Shown one piece after another: positions 61,374 through 64,000 of a stretch of 64,000 nt of DNA (positions are counted from its first letter, which is position 1; every line of letters begins with the position of its first letter). The notes beneath the pieces were generated by a model that saw nothing but the letters and a program-made list of their open reading frames with translations, was not told where the DNA came from and did no database searches. This DNA comes from Rhodobacteraceae bacterium (ex Bugula neritina AB1) (GTDB taxonomy: Bacteria > Pseudomonadota > Alphaproteobacteria > Rhodobacterales > Rhodobacteraceae): the NCBI GenBank assembly GCA_001730095.1, contig MDLF01000063.1:186001-250000 (forward strand). Reading direction: 5' to 3'. Both the position numbers and the translations under genes were made by a program.

Positions 61374-62692
61374 TGCGCCGGATCTTCTCTGACTACGCCT
61401 ATGGCCCCGGACCGCGCAGCAACTGCTGGTGGGATGAGACCATTGCAGCACCGGACTGGCCGGTGCTGCACGGCGAAGCTGAGGCCGATGTCGCCATTAT
61501 TGGCGGCGGTTTCACCGGGATGTCAGCCGCCCTGCATCTGGCGGAGTCTGGGGTCTCGGTTGCACTGCTTGAAGCGGAGACAGCAGGCTGGGGCGCCTCG
61601 GGGCGCAATGGCGGTTTCTGTTGCCTTGGCGGCTCAAAGCTCTCAGCCAGCAGCATGCGCCGCTTCTTTGGAAAAGCTGCCGCTGACACTTATGGCGCCA
61701 GTGAAGAAGCCGCAGTGCATCTGGTGCGGGACCTGCTGAACACCCACGGAATTGATGCCGACACCCATTCACAGGGTGAAACCCAGCTGGCCCACAGCGC
61801 AAAAGCGGCAGCCCGTCTTTCGGCTGAAGCCGAAGCGATGCGGCAGCAGGGGGAAGAACCCGATTTCCTGACCCGTGATCAGCTAAAGGACAAGGGGCTG
61901 AATGGTAGCTTTCATGCTGCGCTGACAACGCCGTTAGGCTTTGCCCTGAACCCACGCAAATACCTGCTCGGCCTGGCCGCCGCCGCGCAGAAGGCCGGAG
62001 CAAGGCTGTTTCAGCGCAGCGCCGCCCTGGCCGTTAGGCAGGTCGGCGACAGGCATCAAATAGAGACGAACAACGGAGTGTTGCGGGCGTCCAAAGTGAT
62101 CATCGCCACCAATGGCTATTCTTCCGAGAACCTGCCAGACTGGCTTGCCGGGCGGTATATGCCGACGCAGTCCACGGTTATGGTTACCCGCCCCCTGTCA
62201 GAGCAAGAGCTGCAGGCGCAGGGCTGGTTCTCGCACCAGATGGCTTATGACACCCGCAACCTGCTACACTATTTCCGTCTGATGCCGGACAAGCGGTTCC
62301 TGTTCGGAATGCGCGGCGGGTTGTTCGCCTCACCACAGGCCGAGGCTGGCATCCGGCGCAAGCTGCGGCGGGATTTTGACGCGATGTTCCCAGCCTGGAA
62401 ATCTGTGGAAACCACCCACTGCTGGTCCGGCATGGTCTGCTTGTCACGCAATCTGGTACCGTTTATCGGCCCGGTGCCAGGCCACACCGGCATGTTCGCT
62501 GGTCTTTGCTATCACGGCAACGGTGTGGCAATGGGCAGCTATTCCGGTCGGCTGCTTAGTGATCTTGTACAAGGGCGTACGCCAGAGCTCCCATACTCTC
62601 CGGTAGTGCAGAAAATGGCGCGTTTCCCCTTTGGCCGGGGCCGGCGGGTTCTGATGCCGCCAGCCTATGCGTTTCTTGGCCTGACCGACTGA
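61373..62692 (+). CDS. FAD-dependent oxidoreductase, PuuB-like
   Basis: A 439-residue DAO-family flavoenzyme. The FAD motif is VAIIGGGFTGMSAALHLAESG near residue 40, preceded by the N-terminal YWWD-like segment SNCWWDETI seen in gamma-glutamylputrescine oxidases. GWGASGRNGGF and the late FAGLCYHGNGVAMGSYSGRL are also typical. With the coupled potFGHI genes it probably oxidises gamma-glutamyl-putrescine or a related amine. No PuuA-type synthetase is in the window. It overlaps the facing phosphotransferase gene by 28 nt at the 3' ends. Confidence 0.87.
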   Translation: MRRIFSDYAYGPGPRSNCWWDETIAAPDWPVLHGEAEADVAIIGGGFTGMSAALHLAESGVSVALLEAETAGWGASGRNGGFCCLGGSKLSASSMRRFFGKAAADTYGASEEAAVHLVRDLLNTHGIDADTHSQGETQLAHSAKAAARLSAEAEAMRQQGEEPDFLTRDQLKDKGLNGSFHAALTTPLGFALNPRKYLLGLAAAAQKAGARLFQRSAALAVRQVGDRHQIETNNGVLRASKVIIATNGYSSENLPDWLAGRYMPTQSTVMVTRPLSEQELQAQGWFSHQMAYDTRNLLHYFRLMPDKRFLFGMRGGLFASPQAEAGIRRKLRRDFDAMFPAWKSVETTHCWSGMVCLSRNLVPFIGPVPGHTGMFAGLCYHGNGVAMGSYSGRLLSDLVQGRTPELPYSPVVQKMARFPFGRGRRVLMPPAYAFLGLTD

Positions 62693-63480
62693 AGCGCCGT
62701 ACATTCCAGCTCATAGGCCCGCCAGTCTTTCTCATCACCCCGTTCAGCACGCCACAGACAATATGCTGCCATGCGCCAGTGGAACCAGGGTTGCAGCGCC
62801 AGCGCACGCCCGGCAATGCGCGGATCAGGGTAAGCTTTCAAAAAACTGTCTTCTTCCGCCTTCGACAGTGGTGTTCCCCGGTACGTCAGTTGCATCGCCG
62901 GAGACAGGAACAGCGACAGATCCTCTGCCGGATCGCCAATTTGCGGACATTGCCAATCGATCAATGTCAAAGTGCCGTCATGCGCCAATAGATTGCCCGG
63001 CACAGGGTCGCCATGGATGAGCTGTAACTGCCGTACTGGCGGAATCCGCCCCAGCGGGCGTAGTGCAGTCAATACTTCCCGATCCTTGCAGGACTTCAGA
63101 ATGCCCATGGTCTGCATTTCCAACGCAATACTGCCATTCACGCCGGTCGGCAGCCCCGGCGGCGGTGAGACGTCATGCAATCGCCCCAGCAGCCGCGCCA
63201 CATGTCCGGTGTTTTCCTGCCAGGGCTGACCGTTGACATGAGCGTAGCTTAACCATCTCCAACCTTCGAAAACCCCGGTCTGCACCAACGGCGGCACCAT
63301 ACCGGTTCCCGACAGGGCCGTCAGAACCGCGCTTTCCCGGGCCGGGTCATTGGCAAACAACGGGTTGGCGCCATCCGCAGCGTAGAGTTTGATTACCAGC
63401 CCGCCTGCACGCCAGACATGATTGGACCGCCCTCCGGTTAACCGCCGAGGGGCCGGCACATGCAAACCCATTGCGGACAA
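62665..63480 (-). CDS. Choline/aminoglycoside-kinase-like phosphotransferase
   Basis: A protein-kinase-fold phosphotransferase (APH/choline kinase type). It shows the catalytic loop LIHGDPVPGNLLAHDG and the metal-binding LIDWQCPQIGDPAEDLS. Substrate unknown. The N-terminus is doubtful: the first possible starts are TTG (63478-63480) and ATG nine bases later, but the open frame continues upstream with protein-like residues (DQFEARFFAHL) to a stop near 63557 without ATG, GTG or TTG. The start may be non-standard or lost. It overlaps the PuuB-like gene tail to tail. Confidence 0.78.
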   Translation of the reverse strand: MSAMGLHVPAPRRLTGGRSNHVWRAGGLVIKLYAADGANPLFANDPARESAVLTALSGTGMVPPLVQTGVFEGWRWLSYAHVNGQPWQENTGHVARLLGRLHDVSPPPGLPTGVNGSIALEMQTMGILKSCKDREVLTALRPLGRIPPVRQLQLIHGDPVPGNLLAHDGTLTLIDWQCPQIGDPAEDLSLFLSPAMQLTYRGTPLSKAEEDSFLKAYPDPRIAGRALALQPWFHWRMAAYCLWRAERGDEKDWRAYELECTALQSVRPRNA

Positions 63481-63589
63481 ATGTGCAAAGAAACGGGCTT
63501 CAAACTGATCAGACGGCAGTTGCAGGGCGGCCTCCGGTGTTAGTCCGCCCTGCTCTTAAACAGTTTTTCCGCTTGCGCCTACAACAGGA

Positions 63590-64000
63590 TTAGCCCTTTG
63601 GGTCGCGCAGCGCGCTGACAGAGGACGCCAGAACCACTGAACCGCCTTCAGAAACCAGCCCCACTTCGCTGCCTTGCATCTGGGTTTCGTTCACCTTGAA
63701 GTAAATCTCGGCGTATTCTTCAAGCAGCAGATCGTCGCCCTCGTGGCTTTCGACCGAGAAGATGTATTCACCTGTTTCCAAAGGAGTCCCATCACTATCC
63801 AGGCCATCCCATTCATACAGGTCGGCAGACACTGGCAGGTCAATTTTCTGAACTTCTGTTCCGTTGGAATCCCTGACAACCAGCGTCACGGAATCAGCGG
63901 CAGCAGCCGGGTTTGGTGCAATGGTGATCGGGTTGGTACCGTCAAAATACCCAGGAGCGACAGCGCGGGCTTCCATGCCCACCCAACCGGACAGAGCAGT
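63590..64000 (-). CDS. flgD: Flagellar hook-capping protein, C-terminal part (cut by right edge)
   Basis: The last 136 codons of a gene running in from the right edge. The segment LSGWVGMEARAVAP, then PAAAADSVTLVVRDSNGTEVQKIDLP, YEWDGLDSDGTPLETGEYIFSVES and the final GSEVGLVSEGGSVVLASSVSALRDP fit the Ig-like and C-terminal domain of FlgD. FlgD caps the growing flagellar hook and is removed on completion. The N-terminal part lies outside the window, so this is a partial view, but a flagellar gene cluster evidently starts here. Confidence 0.82.
   Translation of the reverse strand, partial: TALSGWVGMEARAVAPGYFDGTNPITIAPNPAAAADSVTLVVRDSNGTEVQKIDLPVSADLYEWDGLDSDGTPLETGEYIFSVESHEGDDLLLEEYAEIYFKVNETQMQGSEVGLVSEGGSVVLASSVSALRDPKG

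Noticed and set aside
1-64000. CRISPR arrays, insertion sequences, prophage or tRNA genes
   Set aside because: No regularly spaced repeats, transposase or integrase motifs, or tRNA-like cloverleafs with a CCA-type end were recognised by eye; a covariance search was not possible.

Overview
The window comes from the chromosome of an alphaproteobacterium of the Rhodobacteraceae, most likely the Roseobacter group near Leisingera, Phaeobacter or Ruegeria. The base composition is high in GC. Gene order matches that group in several blocks: M16 protease, DUF3035 lipoprotein, lspA, purH, a heparinase-like gene and an RsmB-type methyltransferase opposite sdhAF4; and dnaA, rpsT, enoyl-CoA hydratase, mutM, ubiE and ubiB. 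No rRNA, tRNA, CRISPR array, insertion sequence or prophage was seen. Almost all of the window is ordinary core chromosome with short transcription units, many of them translationally coupled by ATGA, GTGA or TGATG overlaps.

Layout. Positions 1-6.4 kb hold a leftward run (rsmB-like, heparinase-like, purH, lspA, DUF3035 lipoprotein, M16 protease) with sdhAF4 diverging. Positions 6.4-9.6 kb hold dapB, rbfA, a DUF2233 protein and rarD. Positions 9.7-17 kb hold the dnaA neighbourhood, with an unassigned membrane protein gene coupled to mutM and a lone receiver protein after ubiB. Positions 17.6-23 kb hold a thiolase opposite an XRE/cupin regulator, a cold-shock gene and the threonine-degrading pair kbl-tdh. 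Positions 24-28 kb hold serine synthesis (serA and serC leftward, serB rightward), with a structured leader before serC. Positions 28-35.7 kb are more mixed: an ArsR/SRPBCC/YciI cassette, a class 3 asparaginase, an IalB-like protein, rlmN, a secreted RTX metalloprotease and a LOG protein.

Positions 35.8-46.3 kb contain a serine/threonine dehydratase with a GntR regulator, dapD, hutF and hutD, a glutamate-receptor-like channel with an odd pore, dapE and rnr. With dapB, dapD and dapE, three steps of the succinylase lysine/diaminopimelate pathway are here but dispersed. Positions 46.3-49.7 kb hold a GST/DUF1801 operon facing a YafY-type regulator across a perfect operator-like palindrome, then a lytic transglycosylase. 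Positions 49.8-62.7 kb form a polyamine island: two complete ABC importers on opposite strands, a class III aminotransferase, a GntR/FCD regulator and a PuuB-like oxidase. The right edge cuts into flgD.

The main points for follow-up are the channel pore in which the usual potassium filter is replaced, a threonine dehydrogenase lacking all four structural-zinc cysteines, a three-copy dispersed intergenic element (6.4, 22.7 and 38.4 kb), a 19-bp perfect inverted repeat after serB, the serC leader, and several promoter palindromes. I did not find a clearly new defence or mobile system.
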